Assembly: GCF_022437945.1 (NCBI RefSeq)
Contig: NZ_CP092535.1
Span: forward strand, 4,030,001 to 4,094,000
Length of the DNA stretch: 64,000 bases
Source of the DNA: Nocardioides sp. TF02-7
GTDB lineage: Bacteria; Actinomycetota; Actinomycetes; Propionibacteriales; Nocardioidaceae
Direction of reading: 5' to 3'
The notes under the pieces were generated by a model. That model saw only the letters and a program-made list of their open reading frames with translations. It was not told where the DNA came from and ran no database searches. This document shows, one piece after another, positions 37,850 through 48,555 of this stretch. The position numbers and the translations under genes are program-made. How positions within the stretch are numbered: position 1 is the stretch's first letter; each line of letters opens with the position of its first letter.

Positions 37850-38994
37850 CGCCGTTCTCCTCTCGGCTCCCGGGGCAGACCGAGGATCCGCTCCGCGACG
37901 ATGTTGCGCTGGATCTCGTTGGTGCCGGCGTAGATCGGGCCGGACAGCGAGAACGTGTAGCCGTCGAGCCAGGCCGACTCCAGCTCCGCGTCCGGGCCGA
38001 GCAGGTCGAGCGCGGTCTCGTGGAGCGCGACGTCGAGATCGCTCCACCAGACCTTGTTGACCGAGCCGGCCGGGCCGAGGTCGCCGCCGGCAGCGAGCGT
38101 CGACACGGTGCCCCACGTGTAGAGCCGGTAGGCCTCGGCCTTGATCCACGCGTCGGCCACCGCCTCGCGCCGGGCGTCGTCGGGCCGCTCGGCGTAGAGC
38201 CGCACCAGCCGGTCGGCGGCGGCGGTGAACCGGCCCGGCGAGCGCAGCGAGAGGCCGCGCTCGTTGCCGGCCGTGCTCATCGCGACCCGCCAGCCGTCGC
38301 CGGGTGCGCCGAGCACGTCGGAGTCGGAGACGAACACGTCGTCGAGGAACACCTCGGCGAACCCCGCCTCGCCGTCGAGCTGGGCGATCGGCCGGACCGT
38401 GACGCCCGCGGCGTCGAGCGGGAACAGGAAGTAGGTCAGCCCACGGTGCCGCTCGGCGGCCGGGTCGCTGCGGAACAGGCCGAAGCCCCAGTGGGCCAGC
38501 GCCGCGCGGGAGCACCAGATCTTCTGCCCGGTCAGCACCCAGCCGCCGCGCTCGTCGTCCCGCCGCGCGGCGGACCTCAGCGAGGCAAGGTCGGAGCCGG
38601 CCTCGGGCTCGCTCCAGCACTGGGCCCAGACCCGCTCACCGGTCGCCATCGTCGGCAGGAAGCGGTCCTGCTGCTCCTTCGTGCCGTGCTCGAACAGGAT
38701 CGGGGCGAGCAGGAAGATGCCGTTCTGGGAGACCCGGCCCGGTGCGCCGGCGCGGTAGTACTCCTCCTCGAAGAGCACCCACTCCACGAGCGAGGCGCCG
38801 CGGCCGCCGTACTCCGGGGGCCAGGAGACCACCGACCAGCGGTCGGCGGCGAGCCGGGCCTCCCACTCCTGGTGGGCGGCCCAGCCCTCGGGGGTGTCCA
38901 TCGACGGCAGCGGCTCGGCGGGCACGTTCGCGGCCAGCCACGCCCGAGCCTCGTCGCGGAACGCCAGCTCACCGGGGGAGAGATCCAGGTCCAT
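37846..38994 (-). CDS. fadE31: FadE31-like acyl-CoA dehydrogenase
   Basis: 382-aa acyl-CoA dehydrogenase with the complete fold. Features: MDLDLSPGELAFRDEARAWL, QCWSEPEAGSDLASLRSAAR (substrate/FAD loop), TGQKIWCSRAALAHWGFGLF and the C-terminal TNEIQRNIVAERILGLPREP. It is the larger partner type in the steroid heteromeric enzymes. ATG at 38994 shares its first base with the fadD3 stop; GTG 38997 is an alternative. Frame intact. Confidence 0.88.
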   Translation of the reverse strand: MDLDLSPGELAFRDEARAWLAANVPAEPLPSMDTPEGWAAHQEWEARLAADRWSVVSWPPEYGGRGASLVEWVLFEEEYYRAGAPGRVSQNGIFLLAPILFEHGTKEQQDRFLPTMATGERVWAQCWSEPEAGSDLASLRSAARRDDERGGWVLTGQKIWCSRAALAHWGFGLFRSDPAAERHRGLTYFLFPLDAAGVTVRPIAQLDGEAGFAEVFLDDVFVSDSDVLGAPGDGWRVAMSTAGNERGLSLRSPGRFTAAADRLVRLYAERPDDARREAVADAWIKAEAYRLYTWGTVSTLAAGGDLGPAGSVNKVWWSDLDVALHETALDLLGPDAELESAWLDGYTFSLSGPIYAGTNEIQRNIVAERILGLPREPRGERR

Positions 38995-40491
38995 CACGTG
39001 CCTCTCAGCTCGGTCTTCAGCACCTTGCCGGACAGGTTGCGGGGCAGGGCGTCGACGACCTCGACCTGGCGCGGCACCTTGAAGTTGGCGAGCCGCTCCC
39101 GGGCGAACGCGACCACCTCGTCGGCGCTCGCCGTACCGACCACGAACGCCTTGCCGACCTCGCCGAGCCGCTCGTCGGGCACCCCGACGACCGCGACGTC
39201 CTGCACGCCGTCCAACCGGAGCAGCGCCTGCTCCACCTCGGCGGGGTAGACGTTGAAGCCGCCGGAGATGTACATGTCCTTGAGCCGGTCGGTGATCCGG
39301 AGGTTGCCCTGCTCGTCGAGCACCCCGACGTCGCCGGTGTGCAGCCAGCCGTCGTCGTCGATCGCGGCCCGGGTGGCCTGCGGGTCGTCGAGGTAGCCGA
39401 GCATCACCAGGTCGCCGCGGACCAGCAGCTCGCCGGCACCGGTCTCGTCGGGATCGAGGACCCGGGTCTCCATGCCGGGGACGGCCCGGCCGCAGGTGCG
39501 CGCGACCAGCTCGGCGGGGTCGCCGTCACGGCACATGGTCACGACGACCGCCTCGGTCATGCCGAACGCGGTGACCACGGTGTCGATCGCCAGCTCGTCG
39601 CGCATCCGCTCGATCAGCACGACGGGCACGACCGCGGCGCCGGTGACGGCGAGCCGGAGGGACGACAGGTCGAGGTCGGCCCGCTCCGGCGCGGCCAGCA
39701 CGGACTGGTAGATCGCCGGCGCCCCGGGGAGGACGGTGATCCGCTCGTCCTGAACCAGCCGCATCAGGGCGCTCACGTCGAACGTCGCCATCGGGTAGAG
39801 CGTGCAGCCGGCGGTGAGGCCGGTGACGAGGCCGACCTTGTAGCCGAACGAGTGGAAGAACGGGTTGACCACGAGGTAACGGTCGTCGGCCGTCACCCCA
39901 CCCAGGTCGCCCCACACCCGGGCGGCACCCACCGTCTGCCGGTGAACGCTCATCGCACCCTTCGGGCGGCCGGTCGTCCCGGAGGTGAACAGGATGTCGG
40001 CGACGTCGTCGGGGGACACCTGGTCCGCGCGCCGCTCGACGGCGTCGGGGTCGACGCCCGCCCCGCGGTCGGCGAGCCCCGGCAGGTCGGCGACGTCGAC
40101 GATCTCGCGCACCCGGTCGAGCGGGGAGGCGGCGCGCAGGTCGGCCACCTGGGTGCGGCCGAGGAACCCGTCGGCGACCACGACCAGGCTCGCGCCGGTG
40201 CGGTCGACGAGGTCGGCCGCCTCGTGCCCGGTGTAGCGGGAGTTGACCGGCACCAGCGTGCCGCCGGCGTACGACGCGGCGAGGGCGGCGACCACCCAGT
40301 CGATGCTGTTGGGCGCCCAGAGGCAGAGCCGGTCGCCCGGCGCGAAGCCGGCGGCGACGTAGCCGCGGGCGGTGGCGCGGACCAGGTCGAGGAGCTGCGC
40401 GAAGGAGACCGACCGGCCACCCTCGACGTACGCCGGCCGGTCGCCGTAGCCGTCGCGCGGCGTCGCGCAGCACCGCCGGGATCGTGTCCAT
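38994..40491 (-). CDS. fadD3: FadD3, HIP-CoA synthetase (one frameshift)
   Basis: About 498 aa, ANL superfamily. Activates the C/D-ring propanoate HIP with ATP and CoA, the entry to the KstR2 pathway and, in known systems, the source of the KstR2 ligand HIP-CoA. Motifs: A3 LFTSGTTGRPKGAM, A5 region TAFGMTEAVVVTM, A7-A8 GWLHTGDVGVLDEQGN and DRLKDMYISGGFNVYP, A10 lysine in LPRNLSGKVLKTEL. The frame breaks near 40454-40461, in a CG-rich repeat 10 codons after the start (either one base extra or two missing). ATG at 40491 after GGAGGTGAG. Confidence 0.92.
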
Positions 40492-40523
40492 CTCACCTCC
40501 GGAGTCGTCGCCTCCGGGCACCC

Positions 40524-40543
40524 TACCAAGCATTTGCTTGGTA
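40524..40543. promoter_or_regulatory. KstR2-type operator between fadD3 and fadE30
   Basis: TACCAAGCATTTGCTTGGTA, a palindrome with 9-bp arms around TT. The exact reverse complement occurs once more, at 54900-54919, in front of echA20 and an SDR gene. It contains the half-sites CAAG and CTTG of the mycobacterial KstR2 consensus AnCAAGnnCTTGnT, but with six bases between them instead of two. It lies in the promoter of genes that are KstR2-controlled elsewhere. Confidence 0.75.
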
Positions 40544-40553
40544 TGGTCGGGAC

Positions 40554-41764
40554 GTGGACCTGACCGAGAGCGCAGCCGACCGCGCGTTCCGCATGGAGGT
40601 GCGGGAGTGGCTCGGCGACCACCTGGTCGGGGAGTGGCGTGCGATCCGGGGTCGCGGGGGCCCCGGCCGCGACCACGAGGCGTTCGAGGAGCGCCGGGCG
40701 TGGAACCGGCTGCTCGCCGAGCACGGCTGGACCTGCGTGGGCTGGCCGGAGGAGCACGGCGGCCGCGGGCTGTCGCTGTGGCAGCAGGTGGTCTTCCACG
40801 AGGAGTACGCGCGGGCGGGCGCCCCTGCGACGGTCAACCACCTGGGCGAGACCCTGCTGGGGCCGACGCTCCTCGCTTTCGGCACCGACGCGCAGCGGGA
40901 GCGGTTCCTGCCGCCGATCCGCGCGGTCGACGAGCTGTGGGCCCAGGGCTACCCGAGCCCGGTGCCGGCTCCGACCTCGCGAACGTGCAGACCCGCGCCC
41001 GGCTCGACGGCGAGGAGTGGGTCGTCGACGGGCAGAAGGTGTGGACGTCCAACGCCCACCTGTCCGACTGGGTGTTCGTGCTCGCGCGCACCGAGCCCGG
41101 CTCGCAGCGCCACCACGGACTGTCGTTCCTGCTGGTGCCGCTCGACCAGGAGGGCGTCGAGGTCCGCCCGATCGAGCAGCTGACGGGCGGGTCGGAGTTC
41201 AACGAGGTCTTCCTCACCGGCGCGCGCACCGGGGCCGACCTGGTGGTGGGCGAGCCGGGGCGCGGCTGGGCCGTGGCGATGGGGCTGCTCGGGTTCGAGC
41301 GCGGCGTCTCCACGCTCGGCCAGACCGTGGGCTTCGGGCGCGAGCTCGACGGCGTCGTCGCGCGGGCACGGGCCAACGGCAGCATCGACGACCCGGTCGT
41401 CCGCGACCGGTTGGCGCGGCTCAAGGTGGAGCTGAGCGCGATCCGCAGCTTCGCGCTGCGGGCGCTGGCCCTGGTGGAGGGCGGTCAGGACTCGGCGGCC
41501 GGCGGGGGAGCGGGCTCGATCTTCAAGCTGGCGTGGGCCGGCTGGCACCGGCGGCTCGGAGAGGTGGCGATGGACGTCGCGGGGGCGGAGGGTCTGGTCA
41601 CCCGCGGCTACGGCGGCCCGGACGGCGGCTACGACCTCGACGAGCACCAGCGACTGTTCCTGTTCTCGCGCGCCGACACCATCTACGGCGGGAGCGACGA
41701 GGTCCAACGCAACATCCTCGCCGAGCGGGTGCTCGAATTGCCCCGAGAGCCGAAAGGACCCTGA
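40554..41764 (+). CDS. fadE30: FadE30, HIP-CoA pathway acyl-CoA dehydrogenase (one frameshift)
   Basis: About 403 aa. In mycobacteria FadE30 desaturates the propionyl side chain of the 5-hydroxy-HIP-CoA series. Regions: DRAFRMEVREWLGDHLVGEW, EPGAGSDLANVQTRARLDGE, DGQKVWTSNAHLSDWVFVLA and SDEVQRNILAERVLELPREP. The frame breaks at 40952-40954, where one base is missing just before the EPGAGSDL loop. GTG at 40554 is 10 nt after the KstR2-type palindrome and 6 nt after TATGGT, so it is probably leaderless. First gene of fadE30-ipdF-kstR2-fadA6, the M. tuberculosis order. Confidence 0.9.
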
Positions 41765-42569
41765 ATGACCGCGACCCGACCCGAGCAGCCGGTGCCCGCC
41801 TACGTGCCCGGCCACGACCTGCTCGCCGACAAGGTGGTCGTGGTGACCGCCGCCGCCGGTGCCGGCATCGGCGCCGCGGTCGCCAGGCGGGCGCTCGAGG
41901 AGGGCGCCCGGACCGTGGTGCTCAGCGACACCCACGAGCGCCGGGTGGCCGAGGCGGAGGAGGGCCTCGCCGCGGAGTTCGGCGCCGACCGGGTGCGGAG
42001 CCGGCTCTGCGACGTGACCGACGAGGCCCAGGTGCAGGCCCTGCTCGACACCGCGGACGAGGCCGGTGGGGTCGACGTGATGGTCAACAACGCCGGCCTG
42101 GGCGGCACCGCCGGCATCCTCGAGATGACCGACGAGCAGTGGGCGAAGGTCCTCGACATCACGCTCACCGGCACCTTCCGGTGCGTGCGCGCCGCCGGGC
42201 AGCGGATGGTGGCGGCGGGGGAAGCGGGGCGTGGTCGTCAACAACGCGTCCGTGGTCGGATGGCGGGCCCAGGAGGGGCAGGCGCACTACGCGGCGGCGA
42301 AGGCCGGCGTGATGGCGCTGACCCGCTGCGCCGCGAGCGACCTGGCGCCGCACGGGATCCGTGTCAACGCGGTCTCCCCGAGCCTGGCGATGCACCCCTT
42401 CCTGGAGAAGGTGACCTCGCCCGAGCTGCTCGAGGAGCTGAAGCAGCGGGAGGCGTTCGGTCGCGCCGCGGCTCCGTGGGAGGTCGCCAACGTGATGGTG
42501 TTCCTGGCGAGCGACTACTCGTCGTACCTGACCGGCGAGGTGGTCTCGGTGAGCAGCCAGCATGCCTAG
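41765..42569 (+). CDS. ipdF: IpdF, 5-hydroxy-HIP-CoA dehydrogenase, SDR family (one frameshift)
   Basis: About 267 aa. Short-chain dehydrogenase oxidising the C5 hydroxyl of HIP-CoA intermediates. NAD motif VVVVTAAAGAGIGAAVARRA, NNAG in VDVMVNNAGLGG, Ser-Tyr-Lys catalytic set in NNASVVGWRAQEGQAHYAAA (Y-x3-K). Five G at 42217-42221, where four fit, break the frame. ATG abuts the fadE30 stop; the end overlaps kstR2 by 8 bp. Confidence 0.9.
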
Positions 42570-43166
42570 GCCCAGCGGGGGCACCGCCGGCGAGGGCACC
42601 CGGCGTGGCGAGCTGCTCGCGATCGCCGCCCGGCTCTTCGCCGAGAAGGGCTTCAAGAACACGACGGTCCGCGACATCGCCGACGCCGCCGGCATCCTGT
42701 CGGGCAGCCTCTACCACCACTCTCGACTCCAAGGAGTCGATGATCGACGAGATCCTGTCGACTTTCCAGGCCGAGTTGTTCGGGCAGTACGACGAGATCC
42801 TCGGCAGCGACGACGACGCGCGCACCAAGCTGGAGCGCGCCGTACGGGTGTCGTTCGACGCGATCGACAAGCACCCGCACGAGGTCGCGATCTACCAGAA
42901 CGAGGCCGACTACCTCGGCGGGTTCGAGCGGTTCGGCTACCTGGCCGACCGCAACCGGCAGTCGCGCCAGGTGTGGGTGACCCTGCTGGAGGAGGGCGTG
43001 CGCTCCGGCGTGCCTCCGGCCCGACCTCGACGTGACGCTGACCTACCGCTTCATCCGCGACACCGTGTGGGTCGCCGTCCGGTGGTACCGCCCGGGCCGC
43101 GGCCTGACCCACACCGAGGTCGCCGACCAGTACGTCCGCATCCTCCTCGACGGGATCAGCTCATGA
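42562..43166 (+). CDS. kstR2: KstR2, TetR-family repressor of the HIP regulon (two frameshifts)
   Basis: Represses C/D-ring genes until HIP-CoA binds. Restored length is 200 aa, as in M. tuberculosis. HTH: TTVRDIADAAGILSGSLYHH, the hallmark KstR2 recognition helix, then FDSKESMIDEIL. The ligand-domain stretches KHPHEVAIYQNEADYLGGFE and FIRDTVWVAVRWYRPGRGLT are also typical. Extra bases at 42721-42724 and at 43013-43014 split it into three frames. It lies inside its own regulon, overlapping ipdF and fadA6, so it is probably autoregulated from the palindrome at 40524. Confidence 0.92.
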
Positions 43167-44324
43167 CCGACGCCTACATCATCGACGCCGTCCGCACCCC
43201 GGTCGGCAAGCGCGGCGGCGCCCTCGCCGGCGTCCACCTGCCGACCTCGCGGCGCACACCATCGCCGCGCTGGTCGACCGGACCGGCGTCGACCCGGGCG
43301 CCGTCGACGACGTGATCCTCGGCTGCTGCGACACGATCGGCTCCCAGGCCGGCGACGTCGCGCGCACCGCCTGGCTGGTGGCCGGGCTCCCCGACCACGT
43401 GCCCGGCGTGACGATCGACCGGCAGTGCGGGTCGTCGCAGCAGGCCGTCCACTTCGCCGCCCAGGGTGTCATGTCGGGCACCCAGGACCTCGTGGTCGCC
43501 GGCGGCGTGCAGAACATGAGCGCGATCCCGATCTCCGCCGCGATGGTCGTCGGGCAGCAGTACGGCTTCTCCACGCCGTTCGCGGAGTCGCCCGGCTGGC
43601 AGAAGCGGTACGGCGACCAGGAGGTGAGCCAGTTCCGCCTGCCGAGATGATCGCCGAGCGGTGGGACATCTCCCGCGAGGCGATGGAGGCCTTCGCGCTG
43701 GCCTCCCACGAGCGCGCCCACACGGCCATCGCCGAGGGGCGGTTCGACCGCGAGGTGGTGCCGGTGCCGCTGCCGGACGGTGCGTCGCTGACGGTCGACC
43801 AGTGCCCGCGGGAGACGTCGCTGGAGAAGATGGCCGGCCTCGACCCGCTCGCTCCGGGCGGCCGGATCACCGCCGCGGTGGCCTCGCAGATCTGCGACGC
43901 GTCGTCGGCGATGCTGATCGCCTCCGAGCGGGCGGTCACCGAGCACGGCCTCACGCCGCGTGCCCGGGTGCACCACCTGTCCGTCCGTGGCGACGACCCG
44001 GTGTGGATGCTGACCGGCCCGATCGGTGCGACGAGGCACGCGCTGGAGCGGACCGGGCTGACCGTCGACGACATCGACCTCTTCGAGTGCAACGAGGCGT
44101 TCGCCTCCGTCGTCCTGGCCTGGATGCAGGAGATCGGCGTGCCGCACGACAAGGTCAACGTCAACGGCGGCGGTATCGCCCTCGGCCACCCGATCGGCGC
44201 CACCGGCACCCGCATCATGGCGACGCTCCTCAACGAGCTGGAGCGCACCGGCGGCCGCTACGGCCTGCAGACGATGTGCGAGGGCGGCGGCCAGGCCAAC
44301 GTCACCATCATCGAGCGGCTCTGA
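43163..44324 (+). CDS. fadA6: FadA6, steroid C/D-ring thiolase (two frameshifts)
   Basis: About 387 aa, degradative thiolase for late C/D-ring beta-oxidation. Acylating Cys89 in VTIDRQCGSSQQAVHFAAQG, then DIDLFECNEAFASVVLAW and NVNGGGIALGHPIGATGTRI with its catalytic His, and the second Cys in LQTMCEGGGQANVTI. One C is missing at 43237-43238 (GVHPADLAAH restored) and one at 43638-43639 (FRPAEMIAERW restored). The start overlaps the kstR2 stop. The end overlaps the convergent neighbour by 17 bp. Confidence 0.92.
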
Positions 44325-44874
44325 CCCCGAGGGTCGCGACCGCCGCCTCGCCGCCGTCCCACGCCACCACGAGCGCCGGGTCGGGGAGCGGCTCACCCAG
44401 GTCGCGGACGATCCGGAGGGTCGCGTCGGCGGGGACGGGTGGCGTGGTGGCGGTCGGCGCGGTGCTGTGGAGCCGCGCGGTCGGCTCGCGGGTCGCGACC
44501 AGCTCACCGTCCTTCCACACCTCCAGCACCGCCTGGTGCTGGTCGCCGAGCACCGCGCGGCGGAAGCAGTCGACGGCGACCGGGTCGGTCGTGCCGTCGT
44601 AGACCCACCGCCGGCCGAGCACCGAGTGCTCCATGGCGCCGACCATCCGGGCGTCGTCGGCGCCGGGCCCGGTCTCCGGAAGCGGGGCGCCGCGGTAGGT
44701 CAGGACGACGTGGCGGAGCCGGTCGTCGTACCGCACCACGAACGCCTCGACGCCCACCTCGCCCGCGGGGTCGTCGAAGCGGTAGGAGGCGACCACCTCG
44801 ACCGGACCGCCGAGCCACGACGCCAGGAGCTCCGGCTTGGTCGGCGTGATGGTCGCGGCGTGCAGGATGGCCAT
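44308..44874 (-). CDS. Maltokinase N-terminal-cap-like protein
   Basis: 188 aa. Begins AILHAATITPTKPELLASWL, close to the N-terminal cap domain of actinobacterial maltokinases and the Pep2/TreS-linked kinases, but no kinase domain follows. It then reads VVASYRFDDPAGEVGVEAFV and TYRGAPLPETGPG. Free-standing cap-domain proteins of this size are common in Nocardioides and have no assigned function. ATG at 44874. Confidence 0.65.
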   Translation of the reverse strand: MAILHAATITPTKPELLASWLGGPVEVVASYRFDDPAGEVGVEAFVVRYDDRLRHVVLTYRGAPLPETGPGADDARMVGAMEHSVLGRRWVYDGTTDPVAVDCFRRAVLGDQHQAVLEVWKDGELVATREPTARLHSTAPTATTPPVPADATLRIVRDLGEPLPDPALVVAWDGGEAAVATLGVRAAR

Positions 44875-44885
44875 GGGCCGCGACC

Positions 44886-45395
44886 CTACTGCTCCCTGAC
44901 CACCCTGTGGAGCTCGACGTCACGGAGCTCCCCGCCGTTGGCGACCGCGGTCAGGTAGGTGCAGTGCGGCTGCCGTCGGCGATCGGTGGGGGAGCCGGGG
45001 TTGAGCAGCCGGAGGCCCGTGTCGGTCGTGGTGTCCCACGGGATGTGGCTGTGCCCGAACACCAGCACGTCGAGGTCGGGGTAGCGCGCGCTGCACCGCT
45101 CCTCCCGGCCCTTGGCGGAGCCGGTCTCGTGGACGACCCCGATGCGGACACCGTCGAGCTCCACCCGCTCCTCCTCGCGCAGCCGCCGCCGGAGCTCACC
45201 GTGGTCGTTGTTGCCGTAGACGGCAACCAGCCGCCGGGCCCGCTCCTCGAACCGGTCGAGCAGCGCCACGTCCACCCAGTCACCCGCGTGCACCACGACG
45301 TCCGCCGCCTCCACCGCCGCCCACACCTGGGCCGGCAGGTCCCGGGCCCGCTTCGGCACGTGCGTGTCGGCGGTGAGCAGCAGCGTGGTCGGCAT
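44886..45395 (-). CDS. YfcE/MJ0936-type metallophosphoesterase
   Basis: 169-aa calcineurin-like phosphodiesterase. Metal-site motifs: LLTADTHVPKRARDLP (D-x-H), VVHAGDWVDVALLDRF (GD), VYGNNDHGELRRRL (GN-x-H) and LVFGHSHIPW (GH-x-H). The ATG at 45395 is chosen because the upstream in-frame extension has no family match. It probably has broad phosphodiesterase activity; physiological substrate unknown. Confidence 0.84.
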   Translation of the reverse strand: MPTTLLLTADTHVPKRARDLPAQVWAAVEAADVVVHAGDWVDVALLDRFEERARRLVAVYGNNDHGELRRRLREEERVELDGVRIGVVHETGSAKGREERCSARYPDLDVLVFGHSHIPWDTTTDTGLRLLNPGSPTDRRRQPHCTYLTAVANGGELRDVELHRVVREQ

Positions 45396-45753
45396 GCCGC
45401 CAGTGAACCGGCGGGAGGGGTGGCGGACAAGGCGACCCGGCTGCCGCGCCTGCAGATCCCGCGGGGGCCGCCGGGTCGCTGTTGGGGTGCGCTGGGCTGG
45501 CACCTGGTGCCGTTGGAGCGCACGCTAGGCACCTGGTGGCCTGGGGTCGCCGTTGTCGGGGGGCGCGGCGGGTCGCCGGTGGGTTGCGGTGGGGACGAAC
45601 GGCCAGGCGTGGGCGCTCGCCGCGGGGGTCGAGGCACCTGGTTGCGGTCCGCGGGTCGCTGCCGGGTTGTGTCGGGTCGACCCTTGTGGTTGCGGTCCGG
45701 GAGGAGAAGGTGATTTCTAGGTTCCGGCGCCCTGGCGCTTCGCGGGGCGGGGG
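45396..45753. other. Gene-free 358-bp interval with short direct repeats
   Basis: No coding pattern on either strand. GGCACCTGGT occurs three times in the same orientation, at 45499-45508, 45528-45537 and 45633-45642, and GGTTGCGGTCC twice. The interval lies between the phosphoesterase start and the 3' end of the second HNH gene. I see no tRNA or riboswitch here. Confidence 0.45.
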
Positions 45754-47128
45754 TCAGGTTCGTCGTTTGGTGATGTGGAGGTCGCCGTCGGGCAGGCGTC
45801 GGTGCTCATAGGCCGGGTTCTCGATGAGGCGGTGGTGGTAGGCGCACAGGCAGATCCCGTTGTCGGGGTCGGTGGATCCGCCGTTGCGCCAGGGGTGGAG
45901 GTGGTGGATCTCGCACCACTGGGGTTTCACTCGACAGCCTTTGGCGCGGCATCGTTTGTCGCGGACTCGGATCAGCTTCCGCTGGGCTGGGGTGAAGAGG
46001 CGTCTCGTGCGGCCGAGGTCGAGGACCTCGCTGTCGCTGCCGAGGACGATGGGGATGATGGCGGCGTTGCAGGCCAGGCGGCGGGCCTCGGCGGCGGTCA
46101 GGTTGGGGCCGTGCTCGAGGTCGGGTTCGACGAGGCCGGCGACACCGAGGTCGGAGCGCAGGTCCTCCAGAGTCACCGTGACGAGGACGGTGGTGGCGTC
46201 CCCCGCCGTGCTCGGGGAGCCGGTGGGGGTCGAGCCGCTCCAGCAGGGCGCAGAACGCCAGGGCGCGCTTCTTGGGGTAGGGGGATCCGGTCACCCTCGT
46301 CGTGACACCCGAGGATCTCGGTCCCGTCGGGCAGCTCGGTGGTGGTCGGCTCCAACGGCTCCGCATCGCCGGTTTCGGTCGTCTGGTTCTCGTCCTCGAC
46401 GGTGTCGGGGTCGCGGTGGCGGGGGCTGGTGAGGGCGTCGAGGTAGGTGTCGAGTCGATTCGCCGCGGGGGTGGGGATGATGCCGGAGATCCGCGAGGTG
46501 CCGTCGCCGAGGTCGCGGATCGAGAGCCGGGACCGTTCCTCGGCGGTGGCTTCTTCCTCGGCGAGCTTTTGGCGTCCTCGGCGTCGGCGATCTCGGGTGC
46601 GACGACGTGCAGGATGTGGCGGCCGAGGATGCGGAGCTGGGTGGGGGTGAACTGGGCGGCGCAGTCGACGAGGGTCTCCTCGGCGTCGGCCTTGACCTGG
46701 GTTCCGACCCGTCTGGGGAGGGCGTCGACGGCGCGGACGATCACCCACGCCTGCTCCTCCGAGACCCGGCCGGCGGCGAACGCCGCCGCCACGACGGGGA
46801 ACCGGTCGTCCAACGCCTTCGCCAGGCGTTGGTCGGCCCGGGCGTCGCGCAGGTCAGCCCGGACTTCGTGCGCCAACCACGACCCCACGTCCGCGGCGGC
46901 GTTCTCGGCCGCGACGTCACTGGAGGCGGCCATGACCTTCAGCCGCAGCGCCTTGAGCCGCTGCTCGGCCCGGTGCAGCTCGCTGATCGCCGCCGCCTTC
47001 GCGCCGGTGGGCATGAACGTCGCCTCCACCCCGGCCACCCGGTCGAGCGCCGCACCCACCTGGCGGGCGCACGCCTGGATCGGGTGCATCCCCGAGGGAG
47101 CACCGGTGCCGGGCGGGTCTTCGAACAT
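45754..47128 (-). CDS. Second DUF222 / HNH endonuclease (three apparent frameshifts)
   Basis: About 457 aa when restored. DUF222 part: ACARQVGAALDRVAGVEATF, SWLAHEVRADLRDARADQRL, QAWVIVRAVDALPRRVGTQV. HNH part: RVRDKRCRAKGCRVKPQWCE, IHHLHPWRNGGSTDPDNGIC, CAYHHRLI, with paired Cys and a His-His core. Frame breaks near 46575 (after IADAEDAK), in the G runs at 46271-46284, and in C5 at 46200-46204. Only distantly similar to the intact copy at 18107. With three breaks it could be a true pseudogene, but the surrounding error pattern makes sequencing artefact equally likely. Confidence 0.7.
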
Positions 47129-47377
47129 GCTCCTATCGAAGCACCCGCCACCGACACCACCCCGTCGAGAATCCCGCTCAACCACGGGGGTTGTGGACAA
47201 CTCGCACCGGAAAATCAGCCTGTGGACGACAAGTGGCTCATCCCGCGTCGGCAGCGGCACGAGAGCAACCCGAATCCCGCGGACCCTCGCCGCGATCGAG
47301 CAGACCGCCGAACCACCGCGGATTCGACGGGCACGGAACCTCCTCTGCGCCGAGGCCGTCATCCTTCTGTGAGGTCG

Positions 47378-48495
47378 ATGGTCGCGGGAGCTGCCGTACT
47401 GCTGGTCGCGTCCCTCATGGCTTGCGGAGTGGGCGACGACCGCGAGGGCGGGCAGGGAAGCGAATCTCGTGCTGCTCCGTCCGCGCCCGGCGGCAGCTCC
47501 GGCTGGGCGCGAGTGGCGCCTGCACCGATCACCCCTCGGCACGGCGCTGCAGCCGCGTGGACCGGGAGCGAGGTCGTCATCGTCGGGGGTGACACCCGGC
47601 CCCCCGTGTCCGCCGGGCGCCGACTGCGCCTACCACCCCCGACCGAGTGCACAGGTCGTGGCCTACGACCCGGTGGCCGACAGGTGGCGGGACCTCCCCC
47701 GACGCGCCCGCCGCCCTCGTCGGTGCTCGGGCTTGGTGGACAGGCGACGAGGTGGTCGTCGTCGGCGGCCGGCACACGTTCGCTCTCGACCCGGACACCG
47801 GCGCTTGGCGGCACCTGGAGCCCAGCCCCGGCGTCGGTGACTTCCTGATCGCCACGGACGACGGTCCTGTGTTCGTCGCGTACCAGCAGCACCCGGGGAG
47901 GAAGCCGGTCGACTGGTTGCTCGACCCCGACACCGGCCAGTGGTCCGCGCTGCCCCGAGACCCGTTCGGCGAGTCCTACGACCGCAGCATGGCATGGGAC
48001 GGACAACGGCTCTGGCTGTTGTCGATGGCGGTCGAGAACCACGGCGCGGCGTACGAGGGGGCGCCTTCGCGGTTGGCGGTCCTCGAGAACGGCAGGTGGC
48101 GGGTCGTCGAGGAGGAGACGCCGCCCGTCACGTACGAGCAGGATCTGTGGTGGCACGGCGAGCGCCTCGTCGTGGCGGTCGGTGAGCGCCTTGGCTCGAG
48201 CCGCGCCTACGACCCGGCCACCGGCACGTGGGCCGCGCTGCCGTCGCGCGAGGACGTCACGTGCCAGCCCCCTGCCGCCGGCCCCGGACCGGATTGGTTG
48301 TCGGGCGGAGGGGGTGAGCTCGTCTCCGCTGCCCTCGACGACACCAGGCCACTGCCTCCGTGCCCGGCCCTGCGGCGTCGCTCGGCCCGACCGGACCTTG
48401 CGGTGTGGGCTGGTGAGACGCTGTTCGTCTGGGGTAGCGACTTCGAGGACAAGTCCACGACCGGTCTGGTCTGGACGCCCCCGCCACCCGGCTGA
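47378..48495 (+). CDS. Kelch-like beta-propeller lipoprotein (two apparent frameshifts)
   Basis: About 372 aa. Lipoprotein signal MVAGAAVLLVASLMACGVGD (Cys about 16). Repeated propeller blades follow: RHGAAAAWTGSEVVIVGGDT, QVVAYDPVADRWRDLP, GARAWWTGDEVVVVGGRHTF, RAYDPATGTWAALPSRE, each with the kelch-type WTG-x-VVVVGG and D-x3-W elements. Breaks lie in the C run at 47600-47605 and in C5 at 47696-47700 (DLPDAPAALVGARAW restored). GTG 47369 is an alternative start. Extracellular, function unknown. 47129-47377 upstream is gene-free. Confidence 0.7.
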
Positions 48496-48555
48496 GCTCG
48501 AGGTGCGAACCAGCGCGCGGTGCGACAATGGGCATCCCGCCCCGAGGAGCCCGCC

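Noticed and set aside
42562..43166. kstR2 as a true pseudogene
   Set aside because: Both breaks are single-base changes of the kind seen throughout, every KstR2 domain is present in order, and restored length is exactly 200 aa.
45754..47128. Insertion sequence with transposase
   Set aside because: The gene is a DUF222/HNH nuclease; no DDE or serine/tyrosine recombinase motif and no terminal repeats were found around it.
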